DNA of 64,000 nucleotides from Epiperipatus broadwayi (Eukaryota; Onychophora; Udeonychophora; Euonychophora; Peripatidae): assembly GCA_028023455.1 (NCBI GenBank), contig JAQFVV010006203.1, forward strand, positions 9,706,876 to 9,770,875. The letters are read 5' to 3'. The position numbers were made by a program, and so were the translations under genes. Numbering within the stretch: the stretch's first letter is position 1; each line of letters starts with the position of its first letter. A model generated the notes under the pieces. It saw only the letters and a list, made by a program, of their open reading frames with translations, made no database searches and was not told the DNA's origin. Of this stretch, positions 1 to 13,823 are shown in pieces.

Positions 1-1969
1 CAAATCTCAGAGTAATGAAATTATAGAAATATGTATTCTGTAAAATACTATTTATAAAATACAAAAATAATTAGAGAAATGAATAAAATTTAAAAGTTTT
101 ACTGGCCTTTGCCTCATCTTAAAGGGAGGGCATTTGTAACTGTAACAAATATGATAGCAGTTCAAATTAATTATATTACAAAGCTGCATGAAAAAAATTG
201 TTAATAAAAAAAACAACTCGTCACAACCATTGAGTAATAAATATATAAACTGCTTAAAAAATTAAAAAGAAAGTTAGTTTATGCATTTGATCATATTATT
301 AAATATTTTCTTTGTAATATGTGAGAAACCTAATGATAAATTGCATTGTGAAGATGTGCACAAGAAGTTTGAGTTGCATAATTTGTAAAAATCTGGGCCT
401 TTTATATCTTTTGTATTTGCCTTTTTTGAATGGAGTTAACATTTTTATAGAAAATTTCATAGGAAATCCAAAAAGGATACTAAACTTTTGAATTGGCAAT
501 ATTTTCAAAGTTATCATTTAAAATTTAAATGTTGGCAACGTTTTTTAAGTAAGAGAGAAAACAATAATTTTTTCATTCATTTATGTATCAAATCATAATA
601 TAATATCTGTAAAATTGTTTTTACAATATATTGTGAAGGCAATAAAGAAAATGTTTTTCAAAAAATGTTGTTGTAAGGAAACAGGTTGTATCTTGTAAAT
701 AGCTGGTGACAAATTCGGAGTTTGAAAAACATGTTGAACAATATTAAATAGGTATAAGTAGTTCTGTAACCAAGAAACTAAAGGATTCCAGTTCATTTCA
801 GGTAGTCCAGTCTACTTTAGTTTAACTGAAGACTCGACTTAAAAAGCAGTGATTCAAACCCAAGGAGATAAACCACTGGTTAAAACTGTTTTATACTGTA
901 ACTTGGATAGCGATAACTTGTTGATTGTTTTTAAAATATTTTTTAATACACCAGTTATAACAACCATTATGATGATTTTATTTATAAGTATATCTACAAT
1001 GTTTAGCTAGTCAACAAAAAAAAACACACCTGCCAAAATATCTGGCAAATGCAATTGAATCCAGAAGCTAATTCTGAAGTTTGCCAAAATCAGCTTTAAT
1101 AATATTGTAAAGAAAAAAATGTTGTGCTTAAGAATTTCTCAAGTCCTACTGATAGTAAACTCTACACAATGTCACCAATGCAGCCATATTTTCTCTTTAC
1201 CATCACTTGTATCCAAGGAGAAGATCTATCATCATCGGAGGAATTAATGAAGATGACTGTAAATGTATTAAAAGAAAGATATCTGCAGAAAATCATGGTT
1301 TGGAACAGTTTAAATATTTCATATTATAAATATTATAAGGTGTTAAGGTTAAAATTTAAAATATCTATAATTACCATTAAATTTCATATTTTGTATACAC
1401 AGTAATAGTTGTGCAACAGTTTTTATTTATGTATTGTTAATAAATAAAGTTATTATTTTATTAATTCATTTGGTTTTTGTTTGCATTTTGAAATTATTCC
1501 AAACATAATGCTTTTAATATTCAATATGCAAATAATATCCACAATCTGAGAAATTATTCAAACCATTGGTGGACATGCAGAGATGGTGGTAATAGCTTGC
1601 AAATGTTGATGATCAAAAGTTAATAAGTTTGCCAAAAGTAAACTTTCTATTCAGAAGATTTGGCATCTGAGAGTTTCATTTTATTTAACTGAAAGTAAAA
1701 ACAAATAAAATACTTTTAGGAGTATTTATACATAAGTTATAAATCATCATCACATTCGTTAATATTATTATATATATTTAAATATAATCATTTTATTCCA
1801 ATTTTATTAACTATTCAACTTTTCTATTTATTTGATTCAAAACTTGCTGTTTGTATATCTTTGGTTCCTGGTTCAAATCTGTTTATTGTTGTAATATTTA
1901 CCATGCATATTTACCTTTAATTATTCTTACACACAAACTGTTAAAGCAGTAGCGACTCCCCATATAGTA
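1..1969. other. AT-rich non-coding DNA, no gene recognised
   Basis: This stretch has many stop codons in all frames. The longest open frame (1124-1405, + strand, 93 codons) resembles no family I know and has ordinary non-coding composition. A short box at about 1870-1882 resembles a tRNA B box, but no A box is positioned to go with it. I see no exon, RNA gene or clear transposon boundary. Confidence 0.5.
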
Positions 1970-2600
1970 ATGTTATCTAGTGTAAGCCATAGTAATCAAT
2001 AGTTACAAGAAGATCTGTACATAAAATTTCTATCTATTTTCTACTCATCCAATTTCTAGCTTAAGCCTTCCATCAATGAGGAGACTTGGATCTGAGAACA
2101 CTGCATTTAGATCTTAGATTTACACTATGGCTTACACTGGATGGCACTACTGTGTGTAGAGTTTTCTATTATTTTAATGGTTTGGGTATAGATAAGAAAT
2201 GGTGATCATATGGTGTTTAATGGCTTAAACCCATTCAACCAAATTCTTAAGGAACCAAAGTTATCAAAATGTATATATACCGAACTGAGTTTACATCTGT
2301 ATATCTATGCAAATAAATAATAAATTGATAACATTATTGTGTTTTCATTTTGGACTCTTAGCTTTATAGTTAACTAAAAAGGTAAAAAGTAGTGACTGGA
2401 GGATGGCATTAGTTTCTAAGATCTAGATGCAATGTTCTCACATCCAAGATTTCTCATGATGAAAGCCACAAGTTAAAAAGTAATCTAAAAAAATTGGATG
2501 AGTAGACACTAGATAGATATTTTATGCACAGATTTTTTTGCATCCATTGATTACTATGGCTTACATTGGATGGAAAAATTGTATGAAGAGTTTGTTATTG
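1970..2600. repeat. Foldback repeat, family B, copy 1
   Basis: The left arm (about 1975-2111) and right arm (about 2426-2578) are imperfect reverse complements. For example, the left arm carries TGTAAGCCATAGTAATCAAT and the right arm carries its complement near 2550. The centre includes a block at 2140-2225 (ATGGTGATCAT) that recurs near 61940, next to arms of the same kind. It therefore looks like a dispersed non-autonomous foldback element with no coding capacity. The exact ends and any target duplication are unclear. Confidence 0.6.
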
Positions 2601-2866
2601 GTAGTGATTTTTGCCATGCAATTTCAAATTTACTTTATTAAATTTTATCATTTAAGTAAGAAAACCAATATGTATTGACTGAAGTTTTGATTTCTAATTA
2701 TAAGTATATTTCATTTCTGGATCTTAGAAACTCTTCAACTGAGATAAAAATTTAAAAGCTAAGTATTTTATTCATTTGTTCACTTCACTCAAGAAAGAAG
2801 ATTATCAAGTTCTCACTCTAAAACATAATTTAAATAATTGATTTTGGATTGTTATCTCATCCCTGT

Positions 2867-3125
<259 letters not shown>

Positions 3126-5126
3126 AATGATTTTACTAATTGTTTAAGACATATAACTATTTGGCTCTCATTGGAATTTAAGAGGTTGTTCATTGCAGGA
3201 AATGCAGATTTCAGCATTTTCTGATGGTTTTCTTTGTCTGACACATCAATGTAAAATCTATGATTAATTGATTTTTAGTTATCAAAGAATAATAAATTTG
3301 CCTTTTTTTGTTTACTACTAAAATAAATTTTAAATGTTCACATTTTGTTTCTATATTAAAAAAATGAGATTGCAATCAAAACAAAAAGATTATACAATAT
3401 CATTAGAAAGATTTTTTTCAGTTTACAAAATCAATAAAATCTTCGGTAATTTATTTTAAAAATCTAAAAAAATATTTATTTCTATTATATCTAACAAAAT
3501 ACGTTTTAAAATTTTTGAATATTTATTGCGATATTTTTGTATGTAAGTATAAATCTATTATTATTATTTTCTCATTAATATAAGTAGGTTATTTACATAG
3601 AAGCTAAGATTCTAAATACAGCTTCAGGCCATATTCATGTTAGCTGCTAATATACTGCTAATATAACGTTATATTTTTGGGGAAAAAAAAAGTATTTCAA
3701 GTCAAAATAAGTTATTAATAATTTAAATTTCTTGATATCTAATAAATATAGTGAAATAACTTCTTTATCACATAAAAGAAAATCTGCATAAAAAGATATT
3801 AAGAAGAAACATGAATCACATAGCTTCAAAATTGCATTAAAATAATCAGCATAAAATGAGACCCAGATGTATTATATACAACCAAAATATCTTTCAAAAA
3901 CACTAGAACAATCAAACAGTTTTTATTACATTTATTACCAGAGAATTCATAAATAAGATTAATGATTTTTTATTTCTTGAGCACTAATCTTCATGTAAAC
4001 CAAGCTTTAAGCAAAAGAAAAAAAAAACAACCCCTAAATTAATAAAAAAAATTCTTTAATGAGAATAGATATTATAAGCTGGAAATTAGATTATTTTTTA
4101 TTAAAAAGAATAAAATGGTATCAGTGGCAATAAGTAGCTAAAACATCTGCTTATCACTAGCATAATCTGGAATTAAAAACAAAGTCAAACTTAAAATTTT
4201 TGTGAGGTCTAAAGACACTTCAAAGCCAATGCAGGTAATCATTTACCCTGAATTAAAAAATGAATATTTATTTTCTGACAGATAACATCGAACCCATGAT
4301 TTACATTATCTAATGGCACAAACCAAAAAATTAAAATTGAAACTGTTACGTAAAAAGTAACATTTTTTAAAACTTGTATAGATTAGTAGTAATACTCAAT
4401 ATTATATATATTATAAAGTATAATCTTAAATATAAGTATTACATCTAAAATATATGCAGTATACATTTAAGCATATGTAAGAAAACAGCTAATGATATAC
4501 GCAAATTGAACATTCAAATAGATATCCATCTATATGAATATAAAGAACTTCACTGGCAACTACCCAAATATTTAATGAAATTTGCTCAATACCAGGAATC
4601 ACACTTCAGTGCTTCTGAAAATGACATTTGCTCTGTCAATAGGTACATATGATAACTATAATATTTAGATTAGAAAGCTGTGATTTTAATCATCCAAAAA
4701 TATAAAAAAAAAAAATCGTAAGAAACACACACAAATATATATATATATATAAACAAATTAACATGTGTTTAAATTGTTCAGCAATGCTATTTACTTTCAA
4801 AGTTCTTTACAAATAGATAAAAAATGCATCGACTTTCATTCACCCTCTACATTTATAAATAGATCATAAATTAGGCAGTAATAACTATAAGCTAAGATTT
4901 GAGTACAGCTCACTCAATCAACTTTTATATTTATAGTTATCATTGTCCATCTGGCAGATGAAAGGATTTTTTTATTTATTTATAAAAATCTTCGGCTCTA
5001 AATGATTTTACTGGATAATTTAAATGAAAGTTGTAGTATAATCTGTTTAAATAAATGCTAATTTAGCATTCTATATATATTTGGTTTGATATATTTGCCT
5101 TTTTTATAGGTAAAGATATTACTCAT
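3126..5126. other. Non-coding DNA with dispersed repeat fragments
   Basis: No gene was recognised. The segment at 3125-3190 resembles 9830-9910 (shared ATGATTTTACTAATTGTTT and CTCATTGGAATTTAAGAG). The segment at 3759-3880 resembles 10559-10690 (shared GAGACCCAGATGT). These two loci therefore share pieces of one old dispersed repeat, perhaps the Tigger-like element recognisable near 9.9-10.4 kb. Confidence 0.45.
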
Positions 5127-5142
5127 AAAAAAAGAGAGATTG

Positions 5143-5236
5143 CATTGGTGGTCGAGAGGTCAGCGACAGCTGCTTTACAAGCAATTGTCCCGGGTTAGCG
5201 GGTTCGTTTCCCGGTTGATGCTATGACACATGAGAG
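5143..5236 (+). mobile_element. tRNA-derived SINE, copy 1
   Basis: A tRNA-like head carries an A-box-like TGGTCGAGAGGTCAGC (from about 5148) and a B-box-like GGTTCGTTTCC (from about 5201). It ends in the tail GATGCTATGACACATG followed by A-rich sequence. The same tail ends the element at 38595-38705, which shows the two are related. Short direct repeats (A-run plus GAGAGATTG) at 5127-5142 and 5237-5254 look like the target-site duplication. RNA polymerase III promoter boxes are expected in this class. The tRNA of origin is uncertain. Confidence 0.8.
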
Positions 5237-5508
5237 AAAAAAAGAGAGAGATTGAGTTATTTCACGTACTTATATATAATTTAAAACATATATAATAATC
5301 TTTAACTAAAGTTTAATAAATGATTTATAATAATTAGATACTAAAATATGTATCTAGAATGATTCGTATGAAAGTTGTGAGTGCAATGATTTTAGCACTT
5401 GAAGATTATATGGTAATTATACACACACACACTCACTTATTCACAGATCAAACAAGACAGATGATCACAAAATCATTTTAAATACACTTGTAAATAATGC
5501 TTAACTTC

Positions 5509-5605
5509 TTATTATATCAATGCCGATCTTCTCTGAAAAAATATATTGGCAATGATATAACAAAAAGGTGGGCGTATTTGTTTAAGATTGGCATTGGTAT
5601 AATAA
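5509..5605. repeat. Small inverted-repeat element (MITE-like)
   Basis: The 22-bp ends 5509-5530 and 5584-5605 are inverted repeats with a few mismatches (TTATTATATCAATGCC against GGCATTGGTATAATAA). The 97-bp unit has no coding capacity. It would form a hairpin and probably is a MITE remnant. Confidence 0.5.
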
Positions 5606-6871
5606 AACGTGAGCCGTTTTTACAAGTTGATTAAAAATTTAAAATGATTATTTGAGAAAATAGCAGATGAATTATCTTCGAAATGTATTTGGACTTGTTT
5701 TTGCCGTGAATAAGTTTAAATTCTTAGCGTTACACATTTTGATAAGCCATAAAATTATTTACATAATTATTAAAATGAATGTATTTTATCCTTCAAGCAT
5801 ATAATGTTCTTCATTTCTAAATTAAATTAAAAAAAGCGGGCAAAACTATTATTTTTCTCCTATTTAGATTTATTTTTTGTCTCAATATCAACCAAAAAAT
5901 ACTCTTTAAATTTTTTAATAGACATTTAAGAATTTTAAAAACCCAGCCACTTATCACAGTCTCATATACACATAACCAGCTATTATATAACATCATTGTC
6001 AACCATTATCGAGTCTTACAGACGCTCTCACGAAGTTTAATTTATATTTTCCAATTCATGACTTTTATTCTTCACATCATTCCAAAAACTTTTCTCATCT
6101 TATCCATCAATTTTTTTATGGTCTTTTCATTTTTGGATTTCAAATTTAAGATTTCATTTATCCATTTATTCTGATATCTAATAATTTTTTCAATATCAGT
6201 TGGTAGAAGTTTGTTCATTCAATTACATATTTTGTCTTTTTTATTTTACCTAGTCAATCCAACTTACATATGCATAAATGTATGTAATGCATATTTATCT
6301 ATATACAGAGAATAAACGAAAAAATATATAAAATATACATTTATGTGCACATATACGTGTATATATATATATATATATTGAACGTGAAAATAAAACATAA
6401 TATATATACTCCTGAGTCTCTTTTTATGCTGTAGATCTGTTCTGCAGAAAACCACATTAAAAAAAATCGCACAAAAATAGACTTAATTACCTTGAAAAAT
6501 TTGGGGTACAGTTCCATAATTTTCAAAAATTGCATAAAACCAAAACAACAAGGTAAAAATTACTTTAAAATTTACATAAAAAAAATAAGGAAATAAAGTA
6601 TGACTAAAAAAAGAAGCCAAATATTTGAAAAAAATTGATACAAGACAAAGTTTTTTTACTTTTTTATTAACTAATTTTATTCAAAACAATATGTTTTTAT
6701 GTGTAATTTATTTTACATTTTTTCATACATATTTTAATCATCATCGCTATTTGAAAATATGTTGGTTCGTTTGTGAACTGATGAGAAATCAGATTCATCA
6801 CAAGAGAAAACACAAACAGCAGAATTAGTGCCAACTTCAGTCTCATGCTGTGTTAATGGTTTTCTGGCTAC
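5606..6871. other. Non-coding DNA flanking the Penelope insertion
   Basis: No gene was recognised. Reading the - strand at about 6210-6060 gives a short lysine-rich open stretch without a recognisable domain. The last part (about 6760-6871) was the left neighbour of 9814 before the Penelope-like element inserted, because a 12-bp duplication joins them. Confidence 0.45.
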
Positions 6872-6883
6872 AATGTAATCAGT

Positions 6884-7998
6884 ATTATCCAATATAGATT
6901 CACCAACCAATTTCTTTAAAAAACTTGTTCTTTATTTAACTATATAAAAAATTTACATTCAATAAGCAACGTTTCGACTATTTCTATCCTTATAGTCTTT
7001 TTCAAGCCACTAAGAAAAAATACAAATAATATTATCAATAAATAAATAAATAAATACACAAATAAAATGAAAATAAAAAATTAAAATTACAAATATAAAC
7101 AAAATAGAATAAAAAATAAAATAGAATAAAAAATAAAATATATATAAAAATATAAAATATTACCTTCCCCAAAAAATAAAAAATCCAACAAAAAAAAAAA
7201 TCTCTCAAAAAAATATAAAAAACCCTTTTTTATTTATAACTAACAATTAAATTATTTAAATGGATAAAATTCCTCAAACTAGTCATTAATTGTTATCTTA
7301 ATCTATCAGTTTTCTATTCATATATGGTTTAAATTCCTTAATGTAGAAATTTTCTTTTAAAAACCTTTCTTTATAATTATTTACAGTTTCCAAAAGTTTA
7401 ATTTTGTAGTCAGTATGACCAAATTTACACCTATGAAAATAAATTGCAGATTTTTTATCAGATAAATGTTGTTTTAACCTTGTTTCTAATTTATTCTTAG
7501 TATTTCCAATATAAAAAATACTTTTACCCTCCTTCCAACAATCTAAACATTTAATAATATATACTCCTTTCATTGCCTCAAGCATGTTAAACTTATCATA
7601 ATAATTAATCATCTTTTTTAAATCTTTCTTTTTCTTATATACAGGAAACAATTTAATATTAAATTTTTTATTTATTTTTTTACAAATATTTTTAATTCTA
7701 ATAAAAATATTTTTTGATACTTTAAAACCTATGTATACCTTATCTAATTTTTTATCCTCATTTTTAATTTTATTTTCTCCTTCAATTTTCCTTTTAATTA
7801 AATTTAAATTATATCTTGAAAAAAATTTTTCAATAATTTTATTAGGATATTCATTCAAATAACATTCCTTTTTTTTTATTAAAACTAGTTCCTTGTTCAA
7901 TAATAACTCATTAGAACATATTAACATTGCTCTTCTAATTCTATTTTTTATAGTATTAATTTTACAATGCTTATCAATATCTGAAAACCAATTTACAA
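6884..7998 (-). mobile_element. Penelope-like element, family 1, inverted 5'-truncated copy
   Basis: This is the 3' part of a PLE on the - strand. It carries the GIY-YIG endonuclease ORF and about 410 bp of 3' UTR ending at 6884. The whole copy is the reverse complement of 8619-9801 with few differences. Its truncated 5' end abuts the truncated 5' end of the + strand copy near 7998/7999. The target duplication AATGTAATCAGT lies at 6872-6883 and again at 9802-9813, so the two inverted copies sit inside one insertion site. Confidence 0.85.
7298..7927 (-). CDS. GIY-YIG endonuclease domain of a Penelope-like element (5'-truncated ORF)
   Basis: The frame encodes 209 aa, the C-terminal part of a PLE polyprotein. 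The first half is lysine-rich linker. The GIY-YIG nuclease starts around residue 120 with GVYII, followed by a Cys-x2-Cys pair (CLDC), then FYIGN near residue 138, an Arg-containing helix (TRLKQH) and a conserved Glu region near YKERFLKE. In PLEs this nuclease nicks target DNA to start target-primed reverse transcription. The reverse transcriptase part is missing here because the copy is 5'-truncated. The first Met is simply the first ATG inside the domain linker and not a true start. I see no stops within the remnant, unlike its + strand partner. Confidence 0.85.
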   Translation of the reverse strand: MLICSNELLLNKELVLIKKKECYLNEYPNKIIEKFFSRYNLNLIKRKIEGENKIKNEDKKLDKVYIGFKVSKNIFIRIKNICKKINKKFNIKLFPVYKKKKDLKKMINYYDKFNMLEAMKGVYIIKCLDCWKEGKSIFYIGNTKNKLETRLKQHLSDKKSAIYFHRCKFGHTDYKIKLLETVNNYKERFLKENFYIKEFKPYMNRKLID

Positions 7999-9801
7999 AT
8001 AAAGAAAATAAAAAGAATAAGGTATGTAATTCAATGGATTTTATAGAAAAATTAAATGAATTTTTAAAATTTGTTAAGTTTAAAAATATTTATTTTATTA
8101 AATTAGATATTATTAATATGTATAATAATATTGATCCAGATATAGCTATAAATAATGTTTTGGAATTATACATTAATGATAAAAATAAAAAATTAAAAAT
8201 TGATACTTGTTTGGTATATGAAATTTTATCGATTTGTTGTAAAAATTTGATTTTTAAATTTAAAGATAAGTTTTATGAGCAAATAAATGGATTAAGTATG
8301 GGAAGTAGTTTAAGTGGTTTTTTTAGCGGATGTATACATGAATAATTTGAAAAAAATTTTTTAGATTTAAATTTTAGTCCGTATTTTTTTGTTAGATATG
8401 TAGATGACTATTTCATGGTTTTTAAAGGAAACAAAAGAAAAGCTAAAAGTTTTTTAAAATACATTAATAATATTGAGGAAAATATAAAATTTACTATGGA
8501 AGAAGAATTGGATAATAAAATTGAATACATGGATGTAAAAATTGAAAAGATTATAAGGAATAATAGAATTAATATTAATACTTCAGTTTTTAGAAAAAAA
8601 AAACATTTCATGGTTTAATTGTAAATTGGTTTTCAGATATTGATAAGCATTGTAAAATTAATACTATAAAAAATAGAATTAGAAGAGCAATGTTAATATG
8701 TTCTAATGAGTTATTATTATTGAACAAGAAACTAGTTTTAATAAAAAAGGAATGTTATTTGAATGAATATCCTAATAAAATTATTGAAAAATTTTTTTCG
8801 AGATATAATTTAAATTTAATTAAAAGGAAAATTGAAGGAGAAAATAAAATTAAAAATAAGGATAAAAAATTAGATAAGGTATACATAGGTTTTAAAGTAT
8901 CAAAAAATATTTTTATTAGAATTAAAAATATTTGTAAAAAAATAAATAAAAAATTTAATATTAAATTGTTTCCTGTATATAAGAAAAAGAAAGATTTAAA
9001 AAAGATGATTAATTATTATGATAAGTTTAACATGTTTGAGGCAATGAAAGGAGTATATATTATTAAATGTTTAGATTGTTGGAAGGCAGGGTAAAAGTAT
9101 TTCTTATATTGGAAATACTAAGAATAAATTAGAAACAAGGTTAAAACAACATTTATCTGATAAAAAATCTGCAATTTATTTTCATAGGTGTAAATTTGGT
9201 CATACTGACTACAAAATTGAACTTTTGAAAACTGTAAATAATTATAAAAAAAGGTTTTTAAAAGAAAGTTTCTACATCAAGGAATTTAAACCATATATGA
9301 ATAGAAAACTGATAGATTAAGATAACAATTAATGACTAGTTTGAGGAATTTTATCCATTTAAATAATTTAATTGTTAGTTATAAATAAAAAAGGGTTTTT
9401 TATATTTTTTTGAGAGATTTTTTTTGTTGTTGGATTTTTTATTTTTTGGGGAAGGTAATATTTTATATTTTTATATATATTTTATTTTTTATTCTATTTT
9501 ATTTTTTATTCTATTTTGTTTATATTTGTAATTTTAATTTTTTATTTTCATTTTATTTGTGTATTTATTTATTTATTTATTATTTATTGATAATATTATT
9601 TGTATTTTTTCTTAGTGGCTTGAAAAAGACTATAAGGATAGAAATAGTCGAAACGTTGCTTATTGAATGTAAATTTTTTATATAGTTAAATAAAGAACAA
9701 GTTTTTTTAAAGAAATAGGTTGGTGAATCTATATTGGATAATATTGGTTTTTATGGACTATATTTTTTAAAGAAAAAGAAGAAACATTTTTTTGGGTTTT
9801 A
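7999..9801 (+). mobile_element. Penelope-like element, family 1, direct 5'-truncated copy
   Basis: The + strand partner of the inverted copy. It contains the distal half of a reverse transcriptase, a linker, the GIY-YIG domain and a 3' UTR running to the duplicated target AATGTAATCAGT at 9802. It extends about 620 bp further toward the 5' end than the inverted partner. Near its 3' end (9617-9655) a 6-bp stem GACTAT/ATAGTC is followed by GAAAC, resembling part of the hammerhead ribozyme motif described in PLE terminal repeats. Confidence 0.85.
8010..9320 (+). pseudogene. Broken RT - GIY-YIG polyprotein of Penelope-like element family 1
   Basis: Reverse transcriptase motif A reads FIKLDIINMYNN (about 8093-8128), motif B reads GLSMGSSLSG (about 8290-8320), and motif C reads RYVDDYF (about 8395-8415). 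An in-frame stop at about 8343 follows CIHE, and an insertion in an A-run near 8598 shifts the frame. The linker continues in the frame 8690-9094 (134 aa). A further 1-nt shift near 9090 separates it from the GIY-YIG core (YIGNTKNK, about 9108), which then reads to the stop at 9318-9320. The N-terminal part is absent. All domains are in the usual PLE order. It cannot make a functional protein as it stands. Confidence 0.85.
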
Positions 9802-9813
9802 AATGTAATCAGT

Positions 9814-10375
9814 GATTAAACTTTGAGATGATGATTTTACTAATTGTTTGTGAAGCTTGTGATATCCAGATATACAACTATTTAACTCTCATTGGAATTT
9901 AAGAGCTCATTCATAATTCATGTAATTAACAAGAAAGTGATTTTCCAATTGATTAGACAGTTGAAAACTTTCTCTAATCATTTTTGCTGTGAAAGGAACA
10001 GGTTCCACTTTTATTTCATTATTTTTTTCTAAATCTTCTATGATATCTAAATTTATAGCAATAATATTATTGTCATTTAAGGCATTCTCCTCAAGCAATT
10101 TGTTGATATCATTCTGGCTAATGGAATAAAAACCTTCTCCACCAATATCAGTCCCAAAGTAATTATTTCATCTGATAATGCCAATGGTTGAATAGCTGCA
10201 CTGCTTTCAAAACATATAGCTAAAGCTTTTTCCAACAGGTATTTGAAGTGTTGGTTTTATTTGAATAACAGCAAATGCAACATGATTTATACAGTTAAAG
10301 ATTGTAATTTTTTTCCAAGCATCAATTACTGCTATTGACTCATTTTCTAGTTTATCCAATGCTGCTACTCACCTT
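9814..10375 (-). pseudogene. Tigger/pogo-like DDE transposase C-terminal relic
   Basis: Read on the - strand from about 10375, the conceptual translation includes AWKKITIFNCINHVAF, then a frameshift near 10220. It then gives GGEGFYSISQNDINKLLEEN and runs to a stop at 9907. An Ala-Trp then Asn-Cys pattern followed by an acidic tail is characteristic of the C-terminus of Tigger/Jerky-type transposases. The upstream catalytic DDE core is not recognisable. The assignment rests on short motifs only. A related fragment is at 3125-3190. Confidence 0.45.
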
Positions 10376-10842
10376 TTAAAAATAAACTTGCGGACACTAA
10401 ATAATTAATTGATTACTCTTTAAAAAGTAAAAAATAGAATGTGATTTAAAATGCAGAAACACAGCCATCTATAGTGTTTGAACAGATTTACATTATAATC
10501 TTGTAAAATTTAATGTGGGTGTATAAAACAGGGAAATCCTGATTTTAAGTAAAATATGAACTTCTTTATCGCATAAAAGAAAACTGCATAAAAAGATATT
10601 AAAAAAGCATGAATTGCATAACTTCAAAGCCTCATTAAAACAATTCACACAAAAAGAGACCCAGATGTGTGTGTGTATATATATATATATATATTGTAGC
10701 AGTATGGAAAGAAGAAAGAGATTCTCTTGATAATGACCCATAAATATGGGCAGCAAAACTGTAATAGTATATCTTGAAAAAGAGGTCTTTCTATGTCCCA
10801 CAAATTAATTAAGCATAAAATCATATGTACCAATCACTAAGG

Positions 10843-10845
<3 letters not shown>
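10376..10845. other. Non-coding DNA with a repeat fragment and short (TG)n(TA)n tract
   Basis: The part at 10559-10690 is related to 3759-3880. A short mixed TG/TA tract occurs at 10665-10695. I see no gene. Confidence 0.5.
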
Positions 10846-12474
<1,629 letters not shown>

Positions 12475-13105
12475 ATGGAAATGATTTTACAAAAGAAATA
12501 CATTAAATAAAATTATAACTAATTAATAAATAACATTGGTCAGATAGGATTCTATTTATTAATTATTTTAAATACGGAAAGTTTTTAATTTAATGTTCAT
12601 TAATTATAAAGTTCTTACGGTTTAAAACAGTTCATCTTTATCTGTTGCTTGCCATTTGAACATGAATTCCCATGCCATCCTAAAAAGATTGGTTGAGTTC
12701 GCCATTGTTTTTTATTTATTTATCCGGAGGTCTTTTAGTTTAGTTGGTCCTTAATGTAGAAAAAAAAACGATGTCATTTCTCTCTTTTTTTAACAAAACT
12801 GAAGGGATTGAAGAGTGCATCTTTTCAATCCCTTCTCCTTCAACTCCATGCTAACACATATCTGTCCACTCGTAATAACCAACTAACTCTTTTATTTTCA
12901 AACCTTTCCTTTTATAATAATTTTGTGGATTAACTCAACATTACGTCATGATGGTGAAAACCTTTTCGTTGAGGTCCGATTTTCCGATGGATTTCTTTCA
13001 TTTGCTCAAAGTTTCTATTGTTTTCCTATCTGACCGATGTTTTTACATTTAAATGCCCAAGGCTGGTTTACATTTAACTAATTAAAACAATCATTTCCAT
13101 TTCTG
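12475..13105. repeat. Inverted-repeat (foldback) element
   Basis: The left end ATGGAAATGATTTT (12476) is inverted at the right end (AATCATTTCCAT, about 13092-13103). Inside that, GGTCAGATAGGA (about 12538) is inverted at TCCTATCTGACC (about 13025). A further 12-bp stem GAAGGGATTGAA/TTCAATCCCTTC lies at 12801-12835. I see no transposase. It is probably a non-autonomous DNA transposon. Confidence 0.5.
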
Positions 13106-13410
13106 ATTAATTAATGTGTTTTCCAAGATTAAAGATATATTTTTATCTCTAAATCTTTTTAGGTTTTTGTTTTTAAAATACCTTTCTATTTTTAATAAAG
13201 TTTTATTTTAATAATTTTTTTTTTTTTATCTGTGCGATTTATATATACGAGTTTAAGATTATATTTAATTTCAATTTTTAATTCTTAAAAAAATTTTTTA
13301 AATGCGAACATGTTTAATAATAAAAAAACAATGTAACGTCATCTGTGCTTGTTACAATATGTAATAATTAAATTTGTAAAGTGCATACTCGTTATGTAAA
13401 GTAATATATA

Positions 13411-13574
13411 TTAAGGCTATAACCTTAAGACTATGCACCTGAAGAAATGACAGTAGGGACCTCTGCAAATCTTTAACACAGGATCTTGTCTTTTAAATAA
13501 ATCTTGTGTTAAAGATTTGAAAAAGTCCCTACTGTCGTTTTTTCAGGTGCATAGTGTAAAGATTATAGCCTTAA
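13411..13574. mobile_element. 164-bp MITE with TTAA ends
   Basis: The arms 13411-13484 and 13501-13574 are near-perfect inverted repeats around a 16-nt loop. They begin TTAAGGCTATAA and end in the complement. Key inner blocks are TATGCACCTGA, AGTAGGGAC and CTTTAACACA. The outermost four bases are TTAA on both sides, as expected of a TTAA-targeting element such as a piggyBac-type MITE. The family assignment is an inference from TTAA alone. Confidence 0.65.
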
Positions 13575-13791
13575 TTCTATATGTAATGTAAAATGTAAAT
13601 GAATATTATAATGCTATAATAGCTGATGGTGATACAATATTAATCAAAGGAAAGTATTTGTATGTGTGTTTAATGTTTCAGGGTAAATATTTCATAAATA
13701 CTCTAGCATCTCTAGTGTGTGACCAGAAAATCAATAATGATGATATGTGACAATCTTATGATTAAAAGAAAAAGATATGTAAACCAGATGT

Positions 13792-13797
<6 letters not shown>

Positions 13798-13823
<26 letters not shown>
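13798..13823. repeat. (TA)n tract, left target of the long-LTR element
   Basis: Together with the (AT)n tract at 25956-26049, this is the microsatellite into which the LTR retrotransposon inserted. The target duplication cannot be resolved because both flanks are pure AT. Confidence 0.8.

Noticed and set aside
7893-8345. 150-codon frame starting at 7893 as an independent gene
   Set aside because: Its first about 35 codons come from the antisense of the inverted copy; only the RT part after the junction is real PLE sequence.
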